A DNA stretch of 64,000 nucleotides, taken from Scytonema sp. UIC 10036. Its GTDB lineage: Bacteria > Cyanobacteriota > Cyanobacteriia > Cyanobacteriales > Nostocaceae. Position numbers and translations under genes: made by a program. The DNA lies in NCBI RefSeq assembly GCF_009725235.1, contig NZ_WJFC01000035.1, forward strand, positions 20,371 through 84,370. Direction: 5' to 3'. The notes under the pieces were generated by a model. It was not told the origin of the DNA and ran no database searches. It saw nothing but the letters and a program-made list of their open reading frames with translations. Positions 36,820 to 45,541 of this stretch are shown in pieces; positions within the stretch are counted from its first letter, which is position 1; every line of letters begins with the position of its first letter.

Positions 36820-37044
36820 AAGCCTACTTAATTAAAAGCACGGTAATATGATAGATATAAAGTATTATACAAGAGAAAATGTCAAAAATTCCAAACCACC
36901 ACTAAAGATGACAAATACAGCAAGTAACTAAATCTTTAAATAAGCCTAGTTAATTAAAAGTACTGTAATTAGATAGATTTACAGTATTATGTAAGGAAAA
37001 TGTAAAAAAATCCCAAACCACCACAAAGATGACAAACACAGCAA
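36820..37044. repeat. Tandem duplication of the promoter region, 122-bp period
   Basis: 36820-36923 and 36942-37044 are similar over about 104 bases: both start AAGCCTA(C/G)TTAATTAAAAG and end GATGACAAA(T/C)ACAGCAA. The second copy carries the ribosome-binding region and first codons of the dienelactone hydrolase gene. In the first copy the same ATG opens only MTNTASN before a stop. The duplication lies in the divergent promoter between the methanethiol oxidase and hydrolase genes. Confidence 0.8.
36961..36986. promoter_or_regulatory. Inverted repeat, possible operator for the hydrolase gene
   Basis: TACTGTAA (36961) and TTACAGTA (36979-36986) are a perfect 8-base inverted repeat with a 10-base spacer, centred about 55 bases before the hydrolase start. 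The equivalent site in the first copy of the duplication (ACGGTAAT...AAAGTATT) has lost symmetry. The regulator is unknown. Confidence 0.4.
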
Positions 37045-37790
37045 CAGACGCAGCAATTCGCACTTCTTATGTTAAAATTCCTAACGGCGGTTTGCAAATA
37101 GATGCTTACTTGGCGGAACCTTCAGGTGAAGGACGCTTCCCAGCAATAATCGTAGTTCAAGAAATTTTTGGCGTAAACATTCACATCCGAGAAGTGACAG
37201 AAAGGTTGGCTAAGGAGGGATATGTAGCGATCGCACCTGCAATCTTTCAACGGACTGCTCCTGGCTTTGAAACTGGTTACACTCCCGAAGACATCCAGCT
37301 TAGTAGAAAATACAAAGAACAAACCACAGCAGGTGAGATATTAAGCGACATTCAAGCAACGATCGCAAAACTCAAAACTCTGCTAAATGTGAATGCTAAT
37401 GCGATCGGCTCTATTGGTTTTTGTTTTGGAGGACATATTGTCTATTTAGCTGCAACACTACCTGAGATTAAAGCTACAGCTTCCTTCTACGGTGGTGGGA
37501 TTACAAATTCCACTCCAGGCGGTGGTGCGCCTACCATCACTCGTACCCCAGATATCAAAGGAACTCTGTACGCCTTCTTTGGCACTCAAGACAAAGGCAT
37601 TCCTCAAGAGCAAACAGAACAAATTGAAGCAGAGTTAACAAAGTATCAAATTCCTCATCAAATCTTCCGCTATCCTGCAGAGCACGGTTTTTTCTGTAAC
37701 CATCGTAATAGTTACAATGCAGAGGCTACGGCTGATGCTTGGAGCAAAGTTAAGGAACTATTTCAAAAGGAACTTCAGACAGCAGCGTAG
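37029..37790 (+). CDS. Dienelactone hydrolase family protein
   Basis: An alpha/beta hydrolase with a cysteine nucleophile. The nucleophile elbow is GSIGFCFGGHIVYLA (Cys near residue 133), the oxyanion region is VVQEIFGVNIHIREVTERLA near 45-64, an Asp lies in FFGTQDKGIP near 190 and the catalytic His in YPAEHGFFCNHR near 220. The family opens dienelactones in chlorocatechol breakdown, but broad-specificity relatives are common. The aldo/keto reductase gene follows on the same strand 34 bases later, suggesting an operon. The start codon sits in the second copy of a duplicated promoter segment. Confidence 0.93.
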   Translation: MTNTATDAAIRTSYVKIPNGGLQIDAYLAEPSGEGRFPAIIVVQEIFGVNIHIREVTERLAKEGYVAIAPAIFQRTAPGFETGYTPEDIQLSRKYKEQTTAGEILSDIQATIAKLKTLLNVNANAIGSIGFCFGGHIVYLAATLPEIKATASFYGGGITNSTPGGGAPTITRTPDIKGTLYAFFGTQDKGIPQEQTEQIEAELTKYQIPHQIFRYPAEHGFFCNHRNSYNAEATADAWSKVKELFQKELQTAA

Positions 37791-37824
37791 ATATCTTGCA
37801 TTATAAGTTGATAAAGATAACCGC

Positions 37825-38805
37825 ATGAAATACGTCAACCTTGGTAAAACTGGACTAAAAGTATCGCGCCTATCCTTAGGCACAATGACATATGGCTCCC
37901 GTAAATGGCGAGAATGGGTGCTCGAAGAAGAAGAAAGCCGCCCGTTTATCAAACTTGCCTTAGAGTTAGGGATTAATTTCTTTGATACTGCCGATGTTTA
38001 TTCCTTGGGTGTGAGTGAAGAAATACTAGGGCGATCGCTCAAAGATTTTGCAAAAAGAGACCAAGTTATTATTGCTACCAAAGTTTATAACAGAGTAGGT
38101 GATGGTCCGAACGATCGCGGATTGTCCCGCAAACATATTTTTGACAGCATTGATGCGTCATTACAAAGGTTACAAACAGATTACGTAGATTTATACCAAA
38201 TTCATCGTTGGGATAACGAGACGCCGATTGAGGAAACCCTAGAGGCACTGCATGATGTTGTTAAGTCGGGTAAAGCTCGTTACATTGGTGCTTCGAGTAT
38301 GTACGCATGGCAATTTGCCAAAGCGCTTTACCTAGCAGATAAACATGGTTGGACTCGCTTCGTCTCAATGCAGAACCACTACAACTTAGTTTATCGGGAA
38401 GAAGAACGGGAAGTGTTGCCTTTATCTCGCGCTGAGGGAATTGGAATTATTCCCTGGAGTCCTTTGGCGCGAGGTTTTCTGGCTGGAAATCGCACTCAAC
38501 AAGATCGAGGTGAAACCATACGGGCGAAAGGTGACGACTTCGCTCACAGTCTCTACTATCAAGAGTCCGATTTTCAAATAGTCGATCGCGTTGTGGAATT
38601 GGCTCAAAAACGTGGCGTTAAACCAGCACAAATTGCTCTAGCTTGGTTGTTACACCAACCAGGAGTGACGGCTCCTATTATTGGTGCTACTAAGATAGAA
38701 CATCTTAAAGAAGCTGTTGAGGCTATAGACTTGGTGCTTTCTGAAGAAGAGCGAAAGTTTCTTGAAGAACTCTACAAACCCCATCCGATCTTAGGACATC
38801 GCTAA
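37825..38805 (+). CDS. Aldo/keto reductase
   Basis: An NADPH-dependent carbonyl reductase with the (beta/alpha)8 barrel. Seen: VSRLSLGTMTYGS at the N-terminus, the tetrad Asp/Tyr in FFDTADVYSLGVSEE near 52-57, Lys in VIIATKVYN near 84, and His in DLYQIHRWDNETPIEE near 127. The NADPH-binding end is TAPIIGATKIEHLKEAVE. The 326-residue length is typical of the YajO/TasC-like group. It is likely cotranscribed with the hydrolase before it and the VOC protein 33 bases after it. Confidence 0.93.
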   Translation: MKYVNLGKTGLKVSRLSLGTMTYGSRKWREWVLEEEESRPFIKLALELGINFFDTADVYSLGVSEEILGRSLKDFAKRDQVIIATKVYNRVGDGPNDRGLSRKHIFDSIDASLQRLQTDYVDLYQIHRWDNETPIEETLEALHDVVKSGKARYIGASSMYAWQFAKALYLADKHGWTRFVSMQNHYNLVYREEEREVLPLSRAEGIGIIPWSPLARGFLAGNRTQQDRGETIRAKGDDFAHSLYYQESDFQIVDRVVELAQKRGVKPAQIALAWLLHQPGVTAPIIGATKIEHLKEAVEAIDLVLSEEERKFLEELYKPHPILGHR

Positions 38806-38838
38806 GCAGTACTTTTGACACTCATTGGCTTTTTCTAA

Positions 38839-39807
38839 ATGATTAGTGGAATTTTTGAAAATTGCATTGGCACAATAGATGCTACCACCACCCTTAAATA
38901 TTGGGCTGAGTTTGGTTATCAACCAATTCAGCACGGACAATTTAGTGCAAACCAAGCAGAGGTACTGTATCAGCATTCAGCAGAATTAACTTCATGGCGA
39001 CTGCAAAATGGCGATTCTGCAACACACGGATTAGTCCGAGTTATGTTTTGGTCGCAACTACGTAACTCGGGTTTAGAGAAAACATTGCCGATGGTTGTGG
39101 GAAGTCGTTGGTTTGCTTCCCTCACGCAAGATATTTACACTCTTGCTGATGCTTTTACTGATGACAACGCTAACGATGGTGATTGGATTTACACCGAGCC
39201 AGTCCGTGCTATTGAAGGTTTTGGCAATCAAGGGACGGGCTTGTACAATCGCTTTGCTGGTGTGCGAGAAATGTTCGTCATTGGTAGGGAAACACGGCAG
39301 GCTTTTTTTCAAAGATACAACTATACTCGTCCCGGCTATGGAGCGATCGCTGCTAGTTCTCCCTTAAAAGTCAGCGAAGGAACTCACTCCAGTTTAGTGA
39401 GTAATGACCATTATCTGACTTCTTTTTACACAGAAGTTTTTGGACTTATACCGAGTGAAATTAATGGTAAGCGTTCGGGGTATCAAAATCCCTCAACACG
39501 GCAAACATTAATACTTGAAGAAGGGCAAGAGTTTTATCTATCGGCGTTTTCTTCCCCAAAAGACATTGCAGGCGTCCTGCAAATCTACACTCCCATTTAC
39601 CCTACACCAGATCGGCGGGAATACTCCCAACCAGGTTCCTTGGGTTTGAGCTTATTTACATATCGAGTTGAAAATATTCAAGACTTTCACCAACGTGTCT
39701 CTAATAGCAACGCCACTCATGTTACACCCATTGTTAAGAACGAGTTTAACGAACCTTCATTTGGGTTAGTCGCACCTGATGGTTTCTACTGGGTGATTGT
39801 TGGTTAG
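38839..39807 (+). CDS. VOC/glyoxalase-like superfamily protein
   Basis: A 322-residue protein that seems to have two vicinal-oxygen-chelate modules: the first (about 1-145) with YWAEFGYQPIQHGQFS and WRLQNGDSATHGLVRVMFWS, the second (about 165-322) with SNDHYLTSFYTEVFGLIPSE and FGLVAPDGFYWVIVG. These are the strand-helix patterns of glyoxalase/dioxygenase proteins. The metal ligands are not certain by eye. The substrate is unknown. It is probably the last gene of a three-gene operon with the hydrolase and aldo/keto reductase. Confidence 0.7.
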   Translation: MISGIFENCIGTIDATTTLKYWAEFGYQPIQHGQFSANQAEVLYQHSAELTSWRLQNGDSATHGLVRVMFWSQLRNSGLEKTLPMVVGSRWFASLTQDIYTLADAFTDDNANDGDWIYTEPVRAIEGFGNQGTGLYNRFAGVREMFVIGRETRQAFFQRYNYTRPGYGAIAASSPLKVSEGTHSSLVSNDHYLTSFYTEVFGLIPSEINGKRSGYQNPSTRQTLILEEGQEFYLSAFSSPKDIAGVLQIYTPIYPTPDRREYSQPGSLGLSLFTYRVENIQDFHQRVSNSNATHVTPIVKNEFNEPSFGLVAPDGFYWVIVG

Positions 39808-39929
39808 ATAGCCGTTATAGCTATTAAAAACTCTCGATACAGACTCATACGCGATCGCTTGCTTTTTACTACTTTAAATGAATTGGCTGGGGATTTTCGT
39901 GCTGCATAGGAATGCTTTGTTAACCAAAG

Positions 39930-40400
39930 ACGAATACAACTGGTGGCGTGGGGGTGCGCGGTGAGCAAGTTTATCCGCACCAACCTTGTTAATCCCTGTC
40001 CTGTATGTGGGGATACTCGCGGGCGCTGCCGTCATCTGCCGAATAGCCCCGATACGGCTTATAATGGTTCGCTTATCGCTAACCCAAAACCGATTTTCTC
40101 CTTGCCCCAGGTCGGTCGGTACTGACCTTAGGTGGGCTTTCGTGGACTGCATTCCATCGGGTTCATTGCTTACTACCGATGTGTCCGGGGTGTTTAACCC
40201 TTTTACGTAGAGACTGGGTGGAAGGATACCCAGGAGGAGACGGCTCCTCAGTCAACCGCGCTACTGCGCCTCCGCAGAACTTTCACGTCGCGCAACGCCC
40301 TTTTTCTCATATTTTGGTGGCAGATTGCAAATGCACCCGCTTTCCTAAAAATCGGCCTAGAGCGGGTTAGACCCTATTTGCAACAGCCCCAAGCCCCAGC
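39930..40400. other. GC-richer segment of foreign look
   Basis: This stretch is clearly richer in G and C than both neighbours and has no complete gene. It starts with a frame (MNWLGIFVLHRNALLTKDEY, ending TGA) that overlaps the zinc-finger remnant at 39961. It then contains blocks such as CCGCGCTACTGCGCCTCCGC that I cannot assign. Transfer from a plasmid or phage is possible. The remaining 40401-40547 holds no gene that I can see. Confidence 0.4.
39961..40125 (+). pseudogene. Primase-like/DUF3854 zinc-finger N-terminal remnant
   Basis: From GTG 39961 the frame reads VSKFIRTNLVNPCPVCGDTR and GRCRHLPNSPD. NPCPVCGDTxGRCR resembles the N-terminal zinc finger of cyanobacterial replication/primase-like proteins of plasmids and phages (DUF3854 type). 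The rest of such a protein, usually several hundred residues, is missing and the frame ends at 40125. Confidence 0.4.
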
Positions 40401-40547
40401 ATCAAAGCAGCAACACTCAAAATTATGGGTAACGGAAACTTTAAGCCGAACTCCCCTTGGCGGGGGAATTTCGGAAGGCTGAAACTATTGCTATGTGGTT
40501 CATAGCGCTAATTAAAGTCCAGGCTTCTCAACTTTGCCTGGTTTGAT

Positions 40548-42221
40548 TTAAACGCTGGCTTCTTCAAATAACCGATTCAGACTAGCGACGAACTCCTCTA
40601 TCTGTGCCTTATCCATCTCGCGCCACCCATCAAATCCCAGGAGGGATGTGACAGTTTGTTGCCTAACCGGATAAAATTCAGCGATCGTATGCGTTGATAC
40701 CCAGAGTCGGACTTTTCCATCCATCGCAGGCTGTCCCGAAATAATAAACAGGCATTGAGAGGAATTTCTTCGCGCAGTACATAGCAAGTGAGCCGCAGGA
40801 CTAATCATCAGGTTAGTAGGCCACGGATTCAGTGTAAGATGGTGTTTCTTGGCTGCTTGTATCACCATCTGAAATTCTTTGCCAATGCCACGAGCCTCAG
40901 CCATCGCCATGAGTGCTTCTACACTCAAGCGTTGATTTTTCAGACTGGTTGTCAATTGCGTTCCGTTTGAGGAAGCAACCCGATGCGTTATTGGGGATAG
41001 TTCAGACAACTGCTCTTGCAGGGGCACAGTTGTGCGATCGCTTTTAGCAGTTCTTTGCTGTAGCTCTGAGAGCTGGTTAAATGCCTCTGTTAATGAGATC
41101 ATAGAAGCTTGCAACTGCTGAATTTGTTGCTCTAGCCCGGTGGGGTCAAACGGTGCTGGTATTGGCGGCAGTGCTGAAACCTGCTCTTGTAGTTGGGCGG
41201 TGCTTTGGCTTAAGTCTTCTATTTGCTGTAGCTCCGAGCGCTGGTTAAATGCCTCTGTCAATGAGATCATAGAAGCTTGCAACTGCTGAATTTGTTGCTC
41301 TAGCCCGGTGGGGTCAAACGGTGCTGGTATTGGCGGCAGTGCTGAAACCTGCTCTTGTAGTTGGGCGGTGCTTTGGCTTAAGTCTTCTATTTGCTGTAGC
41401 TCCGAGCGCTGGTTAAATGCCTCTGTCAATGAGATCATAGAAGCTTGCAACTGCTGAATTTGTTGCTCTAGCCCGGTGGGGTCAAACGGTGCTGGTATTG
41501 GCGGCAGTGCTGAAACCTGCTCTTGTAGTTGGGCGGTGCTTTGGCTTAAGTCTTCTATTTGCTGTAGCTCCGAGCGCTGGTTAAATGCCTCTGTCAATGA
41601 GATCATAGAAGCTTGCAACTGCTGAATTTGTTGCTCTAGCCCGGTGGGGTCAAACGGTGCTGGTATTGGCGGCAGTGCTGAAACCTGCTCTTGTAGTTGG
41701 GCGGTGCTTTGGCTTAAGTCTTCTATTTGCTGTAGCTCCGAGCGCTGGTTAAATGCCTCAGTTAATGAGCTCACACAAGCTTGCAACTGCTTAATTTTCT
41801 GGTTAAAGTCTTCGATTTCCTGCTTGGTGGCACTCTGGCTGGTAATCTGTTTTGTGTGGATAAGTGCTGTTTTCAGTTCCTCAATCTGTTGCTCCAGGTT
41901 AGTGGGGTCAAAGGGTGCTGGTATTGGGACAGCAGACAGAGTTTCAACTGAGGTGCGTACCGATTGCATCTGTGCTGACAGTTGCCGATCTACGTGTGTG
42001 ACGCGAGTGCCCATTTCAGACGAGACAGCAGTTATATTCTCCTGTAACGCCTGCTCAAATCGGCGTCGGTTGATCAGGCTCAGCGAGAGGGCTAAACTCA
42101 GGGGCGCAACCGCATAGATCAGCTGCTGGGAAAAAACTGCAAATACCGACCCAGCGACAGAACCCGCTACAGAGACAGTTTCTGTTATTTCCAACCCATT
42201 GCGGTTAGTGGAGTCTTTCAT
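40548..42221 (-). CDS. Membrane-anchored coiled-coil protein with 56-residue tandem repeats
   Basis: A 557-residue protein of unknown function. The N-terminus (about residues 15-50: VAGSVAGSVFAVFSQQLIYA then APLSLALSLSLINRR) forms one or two membrane helices. Residues about 90-420 are long coiled-coil repeats; four copies of a 56-residue unit (EDLSQSTAQLQEQVSALPPI, PAPFDPTGLEQQIQQLQ, ASMISLTEAFNQRSELQQ) are almost identical. The C-terminal 130 residues (SVEALMAMAEARGIGKEF onwards, ending EEFVASLNRLFEEASV) look like a separate globular domain that I do not recognise. A stalk carrying a C-terminal sensor or binding domain is a plausible design (inference). Confidence 0.8.
   Translation of the reverse strand: MKDSTNRNGLEITETVSVAGSVAGSVFAVFSQQLIYAVAPLSLALSLSLINRRRFEQALQENITAVSSEMGTRVTHVDRQLSAQMQSVRTSVETLSAVPIPAPFDPTNLEQQIEELKTALIHTKQITSQSATKQEIEDFNQKIKQLQACVSSLTEAFNQRSELQQIEDLSQSTAQLQEQVSALPPIPAPFDPTGLEQQIQQLQASMISLTEAFNQRSELQQIEDLSQSTAQLQEQVSALPPIPAPFDPTGLEQQIQQLQASMISLTEAFNQRSELQQIEDLSQSTAQLQEQVSALPPIPAPFDPTGLEQQIQQLQASMISLTEAFNQRSELQQIEDLSQSTAQLQEQVSALPPIPAPFDPTGLEQQIQQLQASMISLTEAFNQLSELQQRTAKSDRTTVPLQEQLSELSPITHRVASSNGTQLTTSLKNQRLSVEALMAMAEARGIGKEFQMVIQAAKKHHLTLNPWPTNLMISPAAHLLCTARRNSSQCLFIISGQPAMDGKVRLWVSTHTIAEFYPVRQQTVTSLLGFDGWREMDKAQIEEFVASLNRLFEEASV
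41108..41779. repeat. Four near-identical 168-bp tandem repeats inside the coiled-coil gene
   Basis: The marker CTTGCAACTG recurs at 41108, 41276, 41444, 41612 and 41780, exactly 168 bases apart. The four units are almost base-for-base the same, the fifth start (41780) leads into a diverged unit. Such low divergence means the units expanded recently, or are kept alike by recombination, and copy number may vary between strains. Confidence 0.93.
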
Positions 42222-42393
42222 TCGCTACACCCTTAGTGTTTTCTTTACCTATGAGAAAAAACTTAACATATCCGCAGTCCCAGAAGAGTTGCGGAGTTTT
42301 TATAGCAAAATTTTATCCATCTTATATAATAGTGGCTTGTCTTGTGCTTGGGCAAGGACCTTTGTGTCAAAGCAAAGGTGAGTGTTTAAAAAG

Positions 42394-42508
42394 AATGATA
42401 ATCGCCAACGGGGGGAGAGGAAGTGGTCGCCGACGGCGACCACTTCCTCTCTATACAATTTCAAACATAAAGATAAAGGTAGAGGCGGCTCCCTCTGTGA
42501 TTATCATT
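42394..42508. repeat. Nested hairpin element (115 bp)
   Basis: An outer pair, AATGATAATC (42394-42403) and GATTATCATT (42499-42508), encloses a perfect 17-base hairpin, GAGAGGAAGTGGTCGCC at 42415 with GGCGACCACTTCCTCTC ending at 42451 and only GAC in the loop. It lies upstream of the coiled-coil gene in an otherwise empty region (42222-42636). It may be a small mobile element or a strong RNA structure. Confidence 0.7.
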
Positions 42509-42636
42509 TTAATTTAAAGGGCTGGGTTAATAGCTCTGTGAATAGTTATCAGGAATAACACGAATAATTTGAGATAAGTTAATAACAAGATAGTACTTAA
42601 GCTGATTTCATTTCTCCTTGTTACACTTTTGCCTCT

Positions 42637-42948
42637 TTATTCGCCGATCTGCGGGTTACCCTTAGAGGTGCAAGATATAAGCCTAGGTATAGTGAGTAGA
42701 GGAGAGTCATTTACCCAGTAAAGAGCGCTGTCTGTAGTCGCTTTATGAGTAACTTTAAAGGTGGCTGGGAGGGTAAAAACATCCCCTTCAGACCAAGCCA
42801 GTGGACCAAATTCCGTTTCTATAGAACCGCTTCCTTCGCTCGCATAAAATCATTGAGCAGTCGCATCCACCTCAGTTGAAATGGTTTCGCCTTTAGAGAT
42901 TCGCACATAGCTAGCGCTGATATTAGGACTGGTAGCAGGACTTTGATT
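42637..42948 (-). pseudogene. Cupin-domain pseudogene with an internal stop
   Basis: The minus strand reads NISASYVRISKGETISTEVD followed by ATAQ, a TGA stop, FYASEGSGSIETEFGPLAWS and EGDVFTLPATFKVTH, ending WVNDSPLLTIPRL. This is the core of a cupin of the gentisate-dioxygenase type (VRxxKGE, EGxG, WxEGDxFxLP). The stop in the middle and the missing N-terminus show that it is broken. Confidence 0.65.
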
Positions 42949-43016
42949 GCTAAGATGTTAAGAGAGATCGAAATATTTTAATTAGCTACATAGTTTTGCC
43001 TCAAGTTGATGGCTAT

Positions 43017-43355
43017 TCACTTATTCCTAGAATTAGGAATCTTAACACTATCATCTTTAATCAATTTGGTAAGAATATCTATCAATCCTTCAGCAGTATC
43101 TATTTCAATGCCTTCCAAGATACCAATAGCTACAGATATAGAGTTTGTATTCCTTGAGCATTTAGAAGTTATCTGAGAAATCATGTTTTCAGTTTCTAAC
43201 ATTGCTTTTGTAAGAGAAAGAGCTTTATATTTAGATAAAATGATTACATAGTTAGCTAAAACGGCTCTAAGTAATTGTTTATTTTCAGTAGTTAAATACT
43301 CAAGCGTGTATCCGAATTTTTCACATAGTTGAGTAATTTGGTCAGTACTAGTCAT
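43017..43355 (-). CDS. Hypothetical helical protein
   Basis: 112 residues, almost all predicted helical (LCEKFGYTLEYLTTENKQLL, RAVLANYVIILSKYKALSL), with Leu/Ile-rich repeats and no signal or membrane helix. I do not recognise a family. A complete frame with normal codon use and an ATG at 43355 suggests a real small gene; the region around it holds decayed genes, so it might be a remnant too. Confidence 0.5.
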   Translation of the reverse strand: MTSTDQITQLCEKFGYTLEYLTTENKQLLRAVLANYVIILSKYKALSLTKAMLETENMISQITSKCSRNTNSISVAIGILEGIEIDTAEGLIDILTKLIKDDSVKIPNSRNK

Positions 43356-43638
43356 CTCTATCTAAAGAAAAACATGTTTAGGAATATAGCATTTCATTCC
43401 AAAAACAATTATTAATGTTTAATGTGTTCTAACATACATCAATATGTGGATTTGCACATAAAGTGAAATTCTGAGAACGAATTTATGGGGGTTTCAGGCG
43501 ACGAGTTTCGCCAGAAAGCCCACCTTCCGCACTCCAACTGTCACAATATGGAAATTACTGAGACAAACAAGACAATACAGAATAAAAATAGACATATAAA
43601 GTCAAAAAGGACATTTGAGCAAGGATGAATCAGCAAAA

Positions 43639-43755
43639 ATGGAACCAAAGTCAGTAAACCAAAAAGTGTTTCCCAAGGGCGATCGCCAAAAAAGAATTAC
43701 GTATGCATTAACTGTAGGTGCGATCGCTCTCCTAAAATTTAGGTTAAATAAGTAA
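43639..43755 (+). CDS. Possible 38-residue peptide
   Basis: A short frame MEPKSVNQKVFPKGDRQKRI leading to TYALTVGAIALLKFRL has a basic start and a hydrophobic middle. It lies in the 43356-43839 gap, where nothing else is recognisable. It may be chance or the start of a decayed membrane gene; it has no clear ribosome-binding site. Confidence 0.2.
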   Translation: MEPKSVNQKVFPKGDRQKRITYALTVGAIALLKFRLNK

Positions 43756-43839
43756 CCCACAAATTGAGTTAATACTTTCTATTGCAATTGGTTGCATCGT
43801 ATTTACGTGGTTTCTCATGCTGTGGTTGGATGGGGAAAA

Positions 43840-44211
43840 ATGGCTAAGAATCATATAGAACTTAGAAAGAAGAGATACTTCAAGCTCAGTTCACAAATCG
43901 CTCAGTTGGATAATGCACAATTGCATTCTCTGTTTGACAATAGTGAGTGGAATGAGTTGAGCACAGGCTGGGGAACAAATCACACCATCGACTTTGGACA
44001 ATCTAAAGTCTTTGTGAAACGTGTTCGAGTTACGAACATCGAATATGACAATCTGTTCTCCACCAGAAACCTCTATAACCTGCCGACTTACTTTAATTAC
44101 GGACTCGGTTCCGCTGGGTTGGGGGTTGCGGGCTTAGGGGTCTTCCGTGAACGCGATCGCGTCGAGTTGAAAGAGTTATCTCTAAGTCATAGCTTATCTG
44201 GGCTATCTTAA
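43840..44211 (+). pseudogene. Truncated protein-kinase-like gene
   Basis: From ATG 43840 the frame encodes NHIELRKKRYFKLSSQIAQL, GWGTNHTIDFGQSKVFVKRV and NIEYDNLFSTRNLYNLPTYF, which resembles the N-terminal lobe of cyanobacterial kinase-like/phosphotransferase proteins (a KVFVK-type strand). The similarity stops after GLGVFRE and the rest is low-complexity sequence from a HIP1-containing stretch (ERDRVELKELS). The catalytic part is missing, so it is probably inactive. The protein would have 123 residues. Confidence 0.5.
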
Positions 44212-44348
44212 CTGGTCAAAATCAAAGTAAAAAGAAAAACTAATAATAGCCGCGATACAAAGACGACTGCGAGTCATATCATGTTCATTCAAACATGGTA
44301 TGACTACTTTTTCATTGAGAACGTTTTATCATTGTCAAACTTTTTTGT

Positions 44349-45227
44349 ATGTCTTTTTATTCCGAAATTAAACGCCAGCTAATTGGCTCGTCCTTGCCGA
44401 CTAGAACATCAAGACTTAAAAACAACCCTTCATTGAACTATAGTACTATGACTCAGGCTCCCACCAACACCATGACTGCATATTTGCAGCAAATTAGCCG
44501 GATTCCTTTGCTAACCCGCGAGCAAGAAATCGAATATGGCAAACAAGTGCAGTTAGCGATCGCATTATATGAAGTGAGAGCTAGCTTATTGGCTCGCTTA
44601 GGTCGTTTTCCAACTTATCACGAGTGGAGCGAGCAAGTTGAAATTTCTCTTGGTAGCGGCTATCCCAAAACCATTGCAAAGCTACAGCAAGCGATCACAA
44701 AAGAACTTTTGAAAGAATTTCAGTTAATCGTGGACAGTATGGAACAGCCACGGGAAAGGCCTAGCGACAATCAGGAACAGAAAGAGTATTTTTCGGGTAA
44801 GAAGAAACAACACACATTTAAAAACCAATTTATTATCCTACCAGAAGGAAAAGATATTGTCGATGTAGAGGTAGGCGAAAAGGGACCAAAAAGTGATATT
44901 AATTTGTTTCGGGAGCAACAAGAAAAGTTTGAAGCCGAGCAAATGTTTGCAGGGGATAAGGCGTATCAAAAAGGTGAGAATATTATTACCCCTCATAAGA
45001 AGCCACGAACAGCAGAATTAACGGCCAATCAAAAAGCAGAAAACAAAGAGTTTTCCGGTGAGCGCATCTTTGTTGAACACGTAATTAGAATCGTCAAAAT
45101 TTTCCAGATTGCACGCCAAAGATTTCCACTGAATTCTCGAGTTTACGAGGAGGTAATTCTTACCATTTGTGGATTGGTTAGGCTGAGAATTGGTGCCTTA
45201 ATTTTGCCATCTTCACCAACTTCGTAA
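44349..45227 (+). pseudogene. Chimeric open frame: sigma-factor N-terminus joined to IS5-like transposase C-terminus
   Basis: Residues about 30-105 are a group 2 sigma-70 region 1.2: TNTMTAYLQQISRIPLLTRE, QEIEYGKQVQLAIALYEVRA and YHEWSEQVEIS. From about residue 122 the sequence is the C-terminal part of an IS5-type DDE transposase: VDSMEQPRERPSDNQEQKEY, FSGKKKQHTFKNQFI, GPKSDINLFREQQEKF, RIFVEHVIRIVKIF and VILTICGLVRLRIGAL. Both parts are in one frame of 292 codons. Sigma regions 2-4 are absent, so it cannot work as a sigma factor; the transposase lacks its first Asp. A deletion or insertion joint lies near codon 115. Confidence 0.75.
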
Positions 45228-45319
45228 ACCTGAGGCAGGTGATGAATTAGCTATCAATATTTTTACACATAGTTGCTATCAGTAACTATCTCCAAGACTG
45301 ATTCTTACGTTGGAACTGC

Positions 45320-45433
45320 TTAACAGTCAACGCTATCCAAAGCTTGACTCAGAGCGGGTTGTAAATTTTCGGACGAGTCTAATAACACTAATACATCTGC
45401 ACCAACTAACAGTGCTTCATCACAGTTGAAAGT
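45320..45433 (-). pseudogene. Short coding remnant
   Basis: The minus strand encodes FNCDEALLVGADVLVLLDSS followed by ENLQPALSQALDSVDC and a stop, 38 codons without a start. It has the strand-and-helix look of a real protein end. I cannot name it. Confidence 0.25.
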
Positions 45434-45541
45434 CATTCATGTTGGTCAGAAACCTTAATATGGCGGTTTTCAGTTGAACATAAATTAAAGTGTCATTGGT
45501 CATTTGTAAGAGTTTTAGCGTATCCTTTAGTGAATTTATGT

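Noticed and set aside
39874..40152. A 92-residue minus-strand frame in the GC-rich segment.
   Set aside because: No recognisable motif, and it is opposite the zinc-finger remnant that makes better sense.
41644..42117. A 157-residue open frame opposite the coiled-coil gene.
   Set aside because: It is a shadow of the repeats in the minus-strand gene, rich in Cys/Ser, and has no family look.
44272..44306. Imperfect inverted repeat AGTCATATCATGTT...AACATGGTATGACT before the chimeric frame.
   Set aside because: Could be an insertion-sequence end or a terminator, but there is no partner end or target duplication to decide; not listed as a mobile element.
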